From JBBDQZ01 sp040905705 (lineage in GTDB: Bacteria; Bacteroidota; Rhodothermia; Balneolales; Natronogracilivirgulaceae), in the NCBI GenBank assembly GCA_040905705.1, contig JBBDQZ010000062.1, positions 1-64,000 of the forward strand: DNA of 64,000 nt, in the 5' to 3' direction. The translations under genes and the position numbers were made by a program. Positions 44,320 to 52,237 of this stretch are shown here, piece by piece. How positions within the stretch are numbered: position 1 is the stretch's first letter; every line of letters starts with the position of its first letter. The notes under the pieces were generated by a model, which made no database searches, was not told the origin of the DNA, and saw nothing but the letters and a program-made list of their open reading frames with translations.

Positions 44320-45008
44320 TGACTTACAGTGACATGGTTACGTTGCTGCTGGTCTTCTTCGTTGTAATTTATATGCTCACACCGGGTGTGGATTATGAAT
44401 TATTGCAGGATTTTTTGCGTCGTTTCCAGGGTGGCCCCGGAATTTTGCAACAACAGGAATCGGTGATGGATAGAAGGGCTCAGGAAGAGGAGATGATCAG
44501 TTCACAAACGATTGAGCGATGGCAGGCGCTGATTGATATTATTGAGGAGCGTGAATTGGAGGAGTCCGTCACAGTTGACCTGATCGCTGAAGGTGTCCGG
44601 ATTACCATGAGTGAATCGGTGACGTTTAATAGCGGATCTTCTGAATTGATACCACAGGCACAGGCAATTCTGATCGAGGTTGCCGATTTGTTTGACGACG
44701 ATATTTACGAAACGGAAGTTCAGGGGCACACCGATAATGTGCCGTTACGGGAATCCGCTTATTATCGCAGCAACTGGGATCTGGGAGCAGCTCGTGCCGT
44801 TTCAGTGGTGCATTTTATAAACAATTTAAGCGATTTACCACCGGAGACTTTCAAAGCCAGCAGTTACGGCGAGTATCGGCCGGTTGCTTCGAATAATACC
44901 GAAGAAGGACGGCGGGCAAACAGAAGAATTGAAATTTATATCAAATACGATGACAATATTATTGATATGAGTGATCAGATTCCTGGCTGGCGACAGGGGC
45001 TTGAGTAA
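44283..45008 (+). CDS. motB: Flagellar stator protein MotB (PomB/MotS-like)
   Basis: 241 residues. Plug and membrane segment SSGNWLMTYSDMVTLLLVFFVV with the ion-carrying D17, then an OmpA-like peptidoglycan-binding domain (VTFNSGSSELIPQAQ, VQGHTDNVPLRESAYY, NWDLGAARAVSVVHFI, GRRANRRIEI). Starts inside motA: 37 bases are read in two frames. No signal peptide besides the membrane segment, as usual. The T-x-x-D-x-x-x-L-L-x-x-F-F pattern is closer to the sodium stators. Confidence 0.94.
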   Translation: MGRTKKSSGNWLMTYSDMVTLLLVFFVVIYMLTPGVDYELLQDFLRRFQGGPGILQQQESVMDRRAQEEEMISSQTIERWQALIDIIEERELEESVTVDLIAEGVRITMSESVTFNSGSSELIPQAQAILIEVADLFDDDIYETEVQGHTDNVPLRESAYYRSNWDLGAARAVSVVHFINNLSDLPPETFKASSYGEYRPVASNNTEEGRRANRRIEIYIKYDDNIIDMSDQIPGWRQGLE

Positions 45009-45034
45009 ATCGAATAATTTCCGATAACATTAAC

Positions 45035-45535
45035 ATGGCAACAGATATTGAAAATAAAACAGAGGGACCGGGAACGGTTTCCGGAAGCAGTGGGGTGAAC
45101 TCAAAATTCCTGCAACGTGGAAAATATTTCCTGTTTGGAATATTGGTGCTGGGTCAGCTTGTCGGGGCATACATATTTATTGATAATTATTATCAGGACA
45201 TGTACATGTGGGTTTTCGGTTCGTTGCCGGATCATTCGGTTACATATAAAATGGATGAGATTATTGCCAACCCTAAAGGGAGTAACGCCCAGCGCTTTCT
45301 TCTCATTGAAATAGGCATGGAATTACACCATTCCGACCATGTAGAATTGGTCGATCGAAATTTAATGAAAATCAGAGACCGGGCGAATATGATTATTTCA
45401 TCCCGCACCTTTGATGAACTTCTTCGGTTTGATGAGCGGGAACGGTTGAGAAATGAACTAGCCGAAGAAGTAAATAATGCTATAGGAGTGCGATCGGTAC
45501 GCAATTTGTACTTCATTAAGTATGTAATGCAATGA
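45035..45535 (+). CDS. fliL: Flagellar basal-body-associated protein FliL
   Basis: 166 residues. N-terminal cytoplasmic part, one membrane segment (YFLFGILVLGQLVGAYIFI) and a periplasmic domain ending in LRNELAEEVNNAIG and SVRNLYFIKYVMQ, the FliL C-terminal signature (V-x-x-V-x-F-x-x-F/Y-V-x-Q). FliL binds the stators at the basal body. 26 bases after motB. Confidence 0.92.
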   Translation: MATDIENKTEGPGTVSGSSGVNSKFLQRGKYFLFGILVLGQLVGAYIFIDNYYQDMYMWVFGSLPDHSVTYKMDEIIANPKGSNAQRFLLIEIGMELHHSDHVELVDRNLMKIRDRANMIISSRTFDELLRFDERERLRNELAEEVNNAIGVRSVRNLYFIKYVMQ

Positions 45536-45562
45536 CCTATGTTGACCGATTGATCCGCTTTT

Positions 45563-46498
45563 ATGAATTCGAATTATTCGAAATCTCCAGTCCGAAAGAA
45601 AAAATACGTTGAGTCGTATGATTTTAAGCATCCCAAGCTGTTCAGCCAGGAGATCATGCGTACGCTTCGTACACTTCACGAAGTACTTGCCCGTCAACTG
45701 GGCCGTGTCTTCAGTTCAGGGTTAAGGCAGAAGGTAGAGGTAAGCCTGATGGAGATTGATCAGCTGGCTTCCAGTGAATTTATTCGCCAAATAGACAACC
45801 CCAGTGCGCTCTATCTTCTGAATGTCAAGGAACTCGGTGGGGATGTTGTATTTGTACTTCAACCCGGATTTTGTATACACCTGGTGGAACGGCAAAGCGG
45901 CGGTCGTGGATCCGGCCTGTCGGAACTTCGCGTGTTAAGCACGATTGAAGAGAAAATTATATCCAGGGTTATGAAGAATGTGAACAGAGAGATCATTGAA
46001 GCATGGCAACCGTTTATGAATTTCAGTATTAAAGCCATGCGCTATGAAAGTAAACCGGAAAACGTAAGTATGATATCTGCCGATCCGGCTATAGTTGCGG
46101 TTTACCGGATCGAATTGGGCAGTGAAGACGTGGAGATGAGGATAGGCTATCCGTACAGCCTGCTCAAAGAGTCCCTGAATGAATCCCTCCTTCATCTGGC
46201 CAATCACAGCCGGAAAGAAAAACTTACAGATGAACAGTTGAAGGCTTATGAGCAGACCCTGACCAGGGTTAATGTGCGAGTTCAGCCCTTACTGGGAACA
46301 ACCAGACTGACGATAAATGATCTTATTAACCTCAAAGAGGGGGATACCATTCCGCTTAGTCAAAAAACCGATCAGCCATTGGAGGTCAGGGTAAACGGGG
46401 TGAAAAAAATGACAGCTTATCCCGGTTCAGTAAAAAGCCGTAGAGCTGTGAAGATTTATGAATTGCAGGATCAAATCAATGAACAGGAACTGTTATGA
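45563..46498 (+). CDS. fliM: Flagellar motor switch protein FliM, without the CheY-binding N-terminus
   Basis: 311 residues. YDFKHPKLFSQEIMRTLRTLHE starts at residue 19, whereas in typical FliM it starts at 40 or later after an EIDALL-type CheY-binding peptide. An in-frame stop at 45551-45553 rules out a longer upstream start. The middle CheC-like domain and the C-terminal SpoA domain (VRVQPLLGTTRLTINDLINLKEGD) are complete. Forms the C ring with FliG and FliN. Its stop overlaps the fliN start by four bases. Confidence 0.93.
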   Translation: MNSNYSKSPVRKKKYVESYDFKHPKLFSQEIMRTLRTLHEVLARQLGRVFSSGLRQKVEVSLMEIDQLASSEFIRQIDNPSALYLLNVKELGGDVVFVLQPGFCIHLVERQSGGRGSGLSELRVLSTIEEKIISRVMKNVNREIIEAWQPFMNFSIKAMRYESKPENVSMISADPAIVAVYRIELGSEDVEMRIGYPYSLLKESLNESLLHLANHSRKEKLTDEQLKAYEQTLTRVNVRVQPLLGTTRLTINDLINLKEGDTIPLSQKTDQPLEVRVNGVKKMTAYPGSVKSRRAVKIYELQDQINEQELL

Positions 46499-47580
46499 TC
46501 GTGGATAAATGGAAAATTGAACTTGAAAAGCATTTGCCAAATGTTAAAACCTATCTGGCAAATGTCCTGAAGGAGACGGCCGAAATCAAAATCGATTCTG
46601 TTGTAAGTGCTGACAAACAGGATCTTGTAAAGAGCCTTGATAAAAATGATGTGTTTATTATCACCAGGGATGAAGTCCATCATAGCTCCATTATTCTGAT
46701 TTTGGATAATGCATGGTTGGGTTTGCTCTCAAGTATTATGATGGGGGTCGAAGAGGATAAGTACAACGAAATCACACGTGATCTGCTGAAAAAGTTTGTA
46801 ACCGAGATGTTGGTGATGCTCAAAAAACAATTGCGTCGCAACGGGCTGAAACTGGCTCCTGGTGAAATGGAAGTACTGACGCATAAACAGATGGAAAAAA
46901 AGTTTGTACATGAAGCATATTTTCATGCGATATTTAGTATAAGTGGCCTGGGTAAAAAGGCAGCCAGAGCGGAATTATTGATAGGATATACGGATGATCA
47001 ATTGAGCAATGATGATTCGGGTGATAAGCCGGACCAGGAAAATAAAACTTCATCAAAATCAACGAAAGGGTCGGAAAGCAGGAAGATATCCGAAAACATG
47101 GAGGACGCTGGTGACAAAACTTTTGCTTTGAGCGATGACACTGATAGTGTTACTAAAGTTGCCGATGCAGCCACCGGGGATCAATTTGCCGGGATGAGTA
47201 CGGATAATGTGGATGGGGATACGGCAGCAGATCAGTCGAGCGATGATAATGTGGTTACCGGCCGGAAGGTAGAATTTGACAACTTTGAGCAAACAGGTAT
47301 TGATGAGTTGATCGGTGATACCCGGAATATGGCATTGCTGAAAGATGTCGAAATGGAGGTATCCGTTCAACTAGGACAGATAGAAATGCCGCTCGGTAAA
47401 GTATTGCAACTGTCAAAAGGTTCGATTATTGAACTCAATAAACTCGCCGGTGAACCGGTAGATATCCTGGTAAATGGATCCTATATCGCTCATGGAGAAG
47501 TGGTCGTAATTGATGAACATTTCGGGGTACGCATTTCAAATCTGATTACCACCCGCGAGCGAATAACACGCCTTAGATAA
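46495..47580 (+). CDS. fliN: Flagellar motor switch protein FliN with CheC-like N-terminal extension (FliY-like)
   Basis: 361 residues against 130 or so for ordinary FliN. Residues 1-165 form an additional domain (SSIILILDNAWLGLLSSIMMG, ITRDLLKKFVTEMLVMLKKQL) that resembles a CheC/FliM-middle fold by pattern. An acidic, Asp- and Ser-rich linker spans about 170-275. The C-terminal SpoA domain (LKDVEMEVSVQLGQIEMPLG, LNKLAGEPVDILVNG) is canonical FliN. Such a two-part protein resembles FliY of Gram-positive bacteria and spirochaetes. Whether the extension has phosphatase or CheY-binding activity is not readable. Confidence 0.88.
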   Translation: MIVDKWKIELEKHLPNVKTYLANVLKETAEIKIDSVVSADKQDLVKSLDKNDVFIITRDEVHHSSIILILDNAWLGLLSSIMMGVEEDKYNEITRDLLKKFVTEMLVMLKKQLRRNGLKLAPGEMEVLTHKQMEKKFVHEAYFHAIFSISGLGKKAARAELLIGYTDDQLSNDDSGDKPDQENKTSSKSTKGSESRKISENMEDAGDKTFALSDDTDSVTKVADAATGDQFAGMSTDNVDGDTAADQSSDDNVVTGRKVEFDNFEQTGIDELIGDTRNMALLKDVEMEVSVQLGQIEMPLGKVLQLSKGSIIELNKLAGEPVDILVNGSYIAHGEVVVIDEHFGVRISNLITTRERITRLR

Positions 47581-47597
47581 CGAATTTTTTCGCTTAT

Positions 47598-48134
47598 ATG
47601 GACTTTCGAAATTATATACCCGCTGAAAATCCTCGCAAAATCATCGGAATGGTTGTTTCATTTGCTGTAATTTTGCTGGTGCTTTGGTTGTTTATGGTTT
47701 CACGGATGAATTATCAGTCAACCTCGCCTTCAACGGCTTCTGATCCGGCATCACAGGAGAGACGCGACAGTGTCCGCGAGATGATGGGAAAAATTGATAC
47801 CGAACATCCGGTGGAACAGCGGTCATCCCGGATATTTCTCAATGCATTTACCACCTTTGTCGTACTCATAGTCATACTTGCCGGTGTCTGGATCCTGTTT
47901 CGAAAGAAATCGTATTTCGGGCAGTCTAACAAGTCTTTCCGTGAACTGGGTCAACATGTAATCGGACCGAATCAGCAGATAAAAGTCCTGGAGATTAATA
48001 GCGAAATTTGGGTACTCGGAATCGGGACCAACTCGATAACATTATTACACCGGTATCCCAAAGACCAGTGGAAAGAGCCGGTGAAAAATCCATCCGGTCA
48101 ACGATTTTATGACACGTTCAGTGGTAAATTATGA
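47598..48134 (+). CDS. fliO: Flagellar biosynthetic protein FliO
   Basis: 178 residues. Two membrane segments (about 17-36 and 82-103) with a charged periplasmic loop between, then a cytoplasmic end with QHVIGPNQQIKVLEINSEIWVLGIGTNSITLL, the FliO pattern (R-x-x-L-G-x-x-x-x-L-x-x-V-x-x-G-x-x-x-x-L-G). Usual FliO has one membrane segment; here a first additional one is present. FliO helps FliP assemble. Overlaps fliP by four bases. Confidence 0.82.
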   Translation: MDFRNYIPAENPRKIIGMVVSFAVILLVLWLFMVSRMNYQSTSPSTASDPASQERRDSVREMMGKIDTEHPVEQRSSRIFLNAFTTFVVLIVILAGVWILFRKKSYFGQSNKSFRELGQHVIGPNQQIKVLEINSEIWVLGIGTNSITLLHRYPKDQWKEPVKNPSGQRFYDTFSGKL

Positions 48135-48820
48135 TTTCAGTAATCCTACAATCGCTTCCACAAATTGATTTAAGTATCGGGGGAGAGGCGGAAGATTATT
48201 CGCTGGCGATTCAGGCGCTTATCCTGATGACAATCCTCACTTTTGGTCCGGCATTTATTACAATGATGACCAGTTTTACACGGATCATTGTTGTCTTTTT
48301 CTTTTTACGGATGGGGTTGGGAACACAGCAGTCCCCCCCTAACCAGGTTCTCATCGGTCTGGCATTATTTATGACGATCTTCATAATGATGCCAACATTC
48401 AACGCCGTTAACGAACAGGCCATCCAACCCTATATCAATGAGGAAATGCCCCAGGCGGAGGCTCTTACTGTTGCGGCCGGCCCCCTCAAAGAGTTTATGG
48501 TCCGACAGACACGGGACCAGGATCTGTTGTTTTTCATGGATATGCTCGAGATGGATACCGTCAGTGATATTACGGACTTGCCGCTCTTTGTAGTGGTTCC
48601 GGCGTATATAATGAGTGAACTCAATATCGCCTTTCAGATCGGATTTATGATATATCTGCCGTTTATGGTAATCGATCTTGTGGTTGCCTCCATTCTTTTA
48701 TCCATGGGGATTATTTTTCTTCCTCCGGTTCTGGTTTCACTGCCATTTAAAATACTTGTGTTTGTGTTAACGGACGGGTGGTATCTGTTGGTCCAGTCAT
48801 TGGTTCGTAGTTTTTATTAA
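48131..48820 (+). CDS. fliP: Flagellar biosynthetic protein FliP
   Basis: 229 residues with four membrane segments. Family signatures: LTFGPAFITMMTSFTRIIVVFFFLR variants at 35-60, RMGLGTQQSPPNQVLIGLALF, VVVPAYIMSELNIAFQIGFMI and VLSMGM-like ILLSMGIIFLPPVLVSLPFKI. Pore-forming core of the export gate. The N-terminal residues before the first helix are short and no clear cleaved signal is visible. Confidence 0.96.
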   Translation: MISVILQSLPQIDLSIGGEAEDYSLAIQALILMTILTFGPAFITMMTSFTRIIVVFFFLRMGLGTQQSPPNQVLIGLALFMTIFIMMPTFNAVNEQAIQPYINEEMPQAEALTVAAGPLKEFMVRQTRDQDLLFFMDMLEMDTVSDITDLPLFVVVPAYIMSELNIAFQIGFMIYLPFMVIDLVVASILLSMGIIFLPPVLVSLPFKILVFVLTDGWYLLVQSLVRSFY

Positions 48821-48884
48821 TGGCCTGCCGTGATTAATAGCAGGGGAAGTACCCACGACCATAGCCATTGCCAATCAGATGCAG

Positions 48885-48920
48885 CATGATCCATGGATGC
48901 TCCATCTGACATTGTGAACT
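48885..48920 (+). repeat. Dispersed intergenic repeat, copy C
   Basis: Core 48893-48918 equals copy B at 23 of 26 bases and copy A at most shared positions. It contains the perfect small palindrome ATGGA-TGC-TCCAT (48893-48905). It lies in the 124-base fliP-fliQ gap, 24 bases before the fliQ start. Confidence 0.5.
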
Positions 48921-48944
48921 AGAACATTTCAAATAAATGAAAAA

Positions 48945-49214
48945 ATGAATACGGATGTCGGGGTCTATTGGGTACAAGAGGCATTGATGGCAGCTGTAGT
49001 ACTGGCCGGCCCGGTTCTTGTCAGTGCTCTTGTTGTTGGGCTGGCTATCGCCATATTTCAGGCGGCTACTTCTATTCAGGAGATGACTCTCAGTTATGTG
49101 CCTAAAATGGTGGTTGTAGTGATTATTCTGTTTTTTTTGTTTGGTTTTATGCTGCAGTATGCTATCGGATTTTTCGAACGGGTTTTTGATTTCATTCCCA
49201 TAATTGCACAATGA
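48945..49214 (+). CDS. fliQ: Flagellar biosynthetic protein FliQ
   Basis: 89 residues with two membrane segments. Signature ALMAAVVLAGPVLVSALVVGLAIAIFQAATSIQEMTLSYVPKM variants across 13-58, including the conserved Q-A-x-T-x-I-x-E-x-T-L. Part of the FliPQR gate. The gap of 124 bases to fliP is long for this operon and contains the repeat copy C and a CCTGC/GCAGG hairpin. Confidence 0.96.
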   Translation: MNTDVGVYWVQEALMAAVVLAGPVLVSALVVGLAIAIFQAATSIQEMTLSYVPKMVVVVIILFFLFGFMLQYAIGFFERVFDFIPIIAQ

Positions 49215-49253
49215 GTGAAGTACTTGATCATATATACATTCCGTCCGGAAAAC

Positions 49254-49280
49254 CACCTGATTGCAGGTGACCTATCAGGT
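49254..49280 (+). promoter_or_regulatory. Mutually exclusive hairpins between fliQ and fliR
   Basis: CACCTG (49254-49259) can pair with CAGGTG (49264-49269), or ACCTGAT (49255-49261) can pair with ATCAGGT (49274-49280); AGGTGACCT at 49265-49273 is a further small palindrome. The two main stems share their 5' arm and exclude each other, the layout of an RNA switch or attenuator. Located 39 bases before fliR. No T run follows. Functional role is conjecture. Confidence 0.35.
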
Positions 49281-49318
49281 ATTTTCCTTACTATTGTAAC
49301 AGGTAACCAATTCGGATT

Positions 49319-50098
49319 ATGACGTTTCTCTCTGTGGAGTATATATTGGCGTCATTTCTCATATTTGTGCGGGTCGGCAGCCTTGTTATGATTGCTCCAT
49401 TCTTTAGTGCATCCGTATTCCCCGTGCGTGTCAAAATCTCGTTTGCGTTGATTACAAGTTTTATGTTGTATCCGGTTATCCCGGCTGCCAATGTTATGAT
49501 TGCAACAGATTCAGAGGTGATTATTGTACTGATATCTATTTTAAGGGAGGTGCTTACAGGTGCGGCACTGGGATTGGTAGGACAGATTGTTTTTGCGGGG
49601 TTGGAACTGGGTGGGCGATTGATCAGTATTGAGATTGCCCTGGCCTTTGCCAACGTTATCGACAGTATGACCCAGCAACAAAGCGCAATTGTAAGCACCC
49701 TGTTTAATTATCTGGCCATATTGCTTTTTCTGGCAGTTGGGGGCGATAAAGTGTACCTTCTGGGTCTTGTAAACAGTTTTGAGCATATTCCTGTTAGTAC
49801 AGCCCGGCTTGAAATGACGGCACCATTGTTTGTAGAGATGGTAACTTTCCTCTTTATTACCGGTATTCAGATTGCCTCGCCCTTTCTTGTTGTATTGCTA
49901 TTGCTGAATCTGTCGTTTGCAATATTTGCCAGGGTTATGCCACAAGCAAATATCTTTTTCATTGCGTTACCGGTAAAAATTGGTATAGGCTTAATTTTGT
50001 TGTTACTGGTGATACCTTATCTACCGGTTTCCTTTGATATTCTTTTTCAAAAAATGTACGACTATCTTTCGCAGATGATAGAAACTCTTATGCCTTAA
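49319..50098 (+). CDS. fliR: Flagellar biosynthetic protein FliR
   Basis: 259 residues with about six membrane segments. FliR features: FLIFVRVGSLVMIAPFFSASVFPVRVKI spread at 11-38, a region with EVLTGAALGLVGQIVFAGLELGGRLIS, and MPQANIFFIALPVKIGIGLILLL. Completes the FliPQR gate and interacts with FlhB. Last gene of the plus-strand operon; converges on the small minus-strand gene after 14 bases. Confidence 0.95.
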   Translation: MTFLSVEYILASFLIFVRVGSLVMIAPFFSASVFPVRVKISFALITSFMLYPVIPAANVMIATDSEVIIVLISILREVLTGAALGLVGQIVFAGLELGGRLISIEIALAFANVIDSMTQQQSAIVSTLFNYLAILLFLAVGGDKVYLLGLVNSFEHIPVSTARLEMTAPLFVEMVTFLFITGIQIASPFLVVLLLLNLSFAIFARVMPQANIFFIALPVKIGIGLILLLLVIPYLPVSFDILFQKMYDYLSQMIETLMP

Positions 50099-50112
50099 TG
50101 AACAGAATCGGG

Positions 50113-50355
50113 TCAGACCTTTAGATCAAGGCGTTCTCCGATTCCTTCCTCAGCAGTTTTTGCGGGTTGCCTGTCCGTGCGCTCTCGTCGGATGTTGGTA
50201 CGTGGTTTTTTATAATTGGAGTTGCCTTTAAGCGGGAATACAAATGGATCTTCTTTTTTCCCCTCACGCTTTTCTTGCTGGGTGTCAGATTCTCGTTGTT
50301 TTTTTCGAATCTCCGGAATTCTTGCAAGTTTTGTAATTCTGCTTATTGAGCTCAT
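50113..50355 (-). CDS. Small charged protein downstream of fliA
   Basis: 80 residues from ATG 50355, with AGGAG seven bases upstream; a TTG at 50373 would overlap the fliA stop but lacks such a site. Very rich in Arg, Lys and Glu (SRITKLARIPEIRKKQRE at the N-terminus), no hydrophobic segment. Last gene of the flhBAFG-fliA operon. Not recognised. The start region resembles the N-terminus of a helical DNA- or protein-binding peptide; no function assigned. Confidence 0.6.
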   Translation of the reverse strand: MSSISRITKLARIPEIRKKQRESDTQQEKREGKKEDPFVFPLKGNSNYKKPRTNIRRERTDRQPAKTAEEGIGERLDLKV

Positions 50356-50369
50356 GGCTGGGCTCCTGT

Positions 50370-51125
50370 TCAACGAACATTTTCAACTACCAGTTCACTT
50401 TTCAGTTTAAGTAACAGTTTACCAATAATCTGTGATATGCGGGCTTCAGATCGTTCCAGCAGTAAAGCAATTTCACTCAAGGTCATGTCCTCGAAATAGT
50501 ACAAGGTCAAAATCAAGCGGTCCCGTTCGTCGAGTTCCCCTATTTTCTTTTGCAATTTTTGAACAACAGCCTGTTTTTCAAGCCCGCTGTCCGGTTGTTC
50601 GCTTTCCGGATCGGTTAGAGAATCATATAAAGACAATTCATTGTGTTTATAACTGGAGTCGAGAGACAAGGCGTTTCGTTGTTGGACATACGAGAGTAGA
50701 GATTGAAATTCCTGGGTGCTTATTTTCATCTCTGCGGCAACTTCATCATCAAGTGGTGCGCGTCCATGTAATTGTGTCAAACGATCAATGACCACCTGTG
50801 CACGTCCATAGCTACTTCTGTGTATCCGGGGGATGTGGTCAATTTTCCGCAGATAGTCAATAATACTTCCTCGTATCCGGTAATAGGCGAACGTATTAAA
50901 CTGAATCTTTTTACCACAATCATATCCGTCAAGTGCCTGCAACAGTCCGCTTATACCAGCGCTTTCCAGATCTTCCTGTTGTGCGAGTGGATGATCCGGC
51001 CGCTTGATTTTGCCGACAATGCTGCGTACCAGAGGCATGGATTCACTGATAATCGCGTTTCGAAGCCCATCGGCGGGATCCTCACAATAAGTATCTATCA
51101 GCTCCTGTAATGTTTTATTACCCAT
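50370..51125 (-). CDS. fliA: Flagellar sigma factor, sigma-28 (FliA/WhiG)
   Basis: 251 residues. Region 2: LVRSIVGKIKRPDHP, EDLESAGISGLLQALDGYD, FNTFAYYRIRGSIIDYLRK. Region 3 with APLDDEVAAEMKIS. Region 4: LDERDRLILTLYYFEDMTLSEIALLLERSEARISQI. Directs RNA polymerase to late flagellar genes once hook assembly is complete; no anti-sigma factor FlgM was found in the window. Starts two bases after the upstream small gene. Confidence 0.96.
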   Translation of the reverse strand: MGNKTLQELIDTYCEDPADGLRNAIISESMPLVRSIVGKIKRPDHPLAQQEDLESAGISGLLQALDGYDCGKKIQFNTFAYYRIRGSIIDYLRKIDHIPRIHRSSYGRAQVVIDRLTQLHGRAPLDDEVAAEMKISTQEFQSLLSYVQQRNALSLDSSYKHNELSLYDSLTDPESEQPDSGLEKQAVVQKLQKKIGELDERDRLILTLYYFEDMTLSEIALLLERSEARISQIIGKLLLKLKSELVVENVR

Positions 51126-51127
51126 GA

Positions 51128-51397
51128 CTATTGTTCACTTTTTTCTTGTTTCTCTACCGGTTTTGCACTGTTTCTGGTTGAAAAAGTAGTGGAAGAAACG
51201 GATGCCGGAGGGGAGGTACTGTGATGACCGGATGATTCTCTGATAATATTAATGAAGAAGATGGTCAAATAGATACCGGCAAACAGGATAAGAAAGACAA
51301 TCAAGCTCCGGTAAATGGCCAGTTCGGTTTGCATTCCGGATATCATTAGCAGAGCAAAAACCATGAGTGATATAGCAGAGATCAAACGTAATAACAT
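51128..51397 (-). CDS. Small membrane protein between flhG and fliA
   Basis: 89 residues. Two hydrophobic segments (LLRLISAISLMVFALLMISG and SLIVFLILFAGIYLTIFFIN) then a Ser/Thr/Pro-rich polar tail. Tight spacing: 15 bases after flhG, two before fliA, so coexpressed. I do not recognise the family. Its place suggests a link with FlhF/FlhG-dependent flagellar placement, as an inference from neighbours. Confidence 0.7.
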   Translation of the reverse strand: MLLRLISAISLMVFALLMISGMQTELAIYRSLIVFLILFAGIYLTIFFINIIRESSGHHSTSPPASVSSTTFSTRNSAKPVEKQEKSEQ

Positions 51398-51412
51398 AAT
51401 TTCCGTATTTAT

Positions 51413-52231
51413 TTATTGCGATTTCACGTTTGTTGATTCTGTAGGGTGATCTTGCTGAAGTGGGATCTCTGGAGCGTTATTCAGCATATTATGAGCAATA
51501 TATTCGAGTTCCCTAATCAGAAGTGATTTTGGATGAAGTCGCGTCACCGGTGTTTGTTTCTGAACCGATTCCCTTATTTCACTGCTTGAAGGGAGAAATC
51601 CGAGATATTTGACTTCTTGTTTCATGAAATAGTGCAGAATGGTATTAAAACGTTGTTGAATATTTTCTGCATTGGACTCGTTTTCCGCAAAATTAATGAT
51701 ACTTGCAAGAGGGTAGGTTGGATCGATGCCAAGAATATATTTGCATAATCGATAGATGTCTGTGATAGCTGTTGGCTCATCAACGAGAATCATCATCCCC
51801 AACCGGGCACGGTCCAGAGCCCATAAACAGAGATCTCCTGACCCTGCCGGTGTGTCAATTACGATGATATCAAATTTCGAATCCAGGGAAACCAGTATCT
51901 GATCCATTGCTTCCATTAGAAGTTCGATCTCTTGTCCGGTGAGCCCGGGTTCATCAGATCCTGTTATAAGAGTAAGGCCACCGCAATCCAGTAGCAAATC
52001 TTCCATATCGCAGTTATTTTGAACCCACTGCATTACAGTATGGTCTACTTGTTCATTCAGAAGAGTAGCACAGTTCGACAGTCCGGGATCCGCATCTATG
52101 ATTGCTACGCGATAGCCTAACAGGCGCAGTGTATCCGCAATATTTACACTGGCGACACTTTTTCCTACGCCGCCCTTACCGCTGATAGTCGCGAAGATGA
52201 AAGGATGCTTTGTTTCCGATTTATTTTTCAT
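51413..52231 (-). CDS. flhG: Flagellar number regulator FlhG (MinD/ParA ATPase)
   Basis: 272 residues. Deviant Walker A ISGKGGVGKSVASVNIA (KGGVGKS at 19-25), switch I-like IIDADPGLSNCATLL, switch II IIVIDTPAGSGDLCLWAL and VDEPTAITDIYRLCKYIL, which identify the FlhG branch of the MinD family. C-terminal membrane-targeting helix is not obvious. With FlhF it sets flagellar number and position. Follows flhF by six bases. Confidence 0.93.
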   Translation of the reverse strand: MKNKSETKHPFIFATISGKGGVGKSVASVNIADTLRLLGYRVAIIDADPGLSNCATLLNEQVDHTVMQWVQNNCDMEDLLLDCGGLTLITGSDEPGLTGQEIELLMEAMDQILVSLDSKFDIIVIDTPAGSGDLCLWALDRARLGMMILVDEPTAITDIYRLCKYILGIDPTYPLASIINFAENESNAENIQQRFNTILHYFMKQEVKYLGFLPSSSEIRESVQKQTPVTRLHPKSLLIRELEYIAHNMLNNAPEIPLQQDHPTESTNVKSQ

Positions 52232-52237
52232 AGGGGT

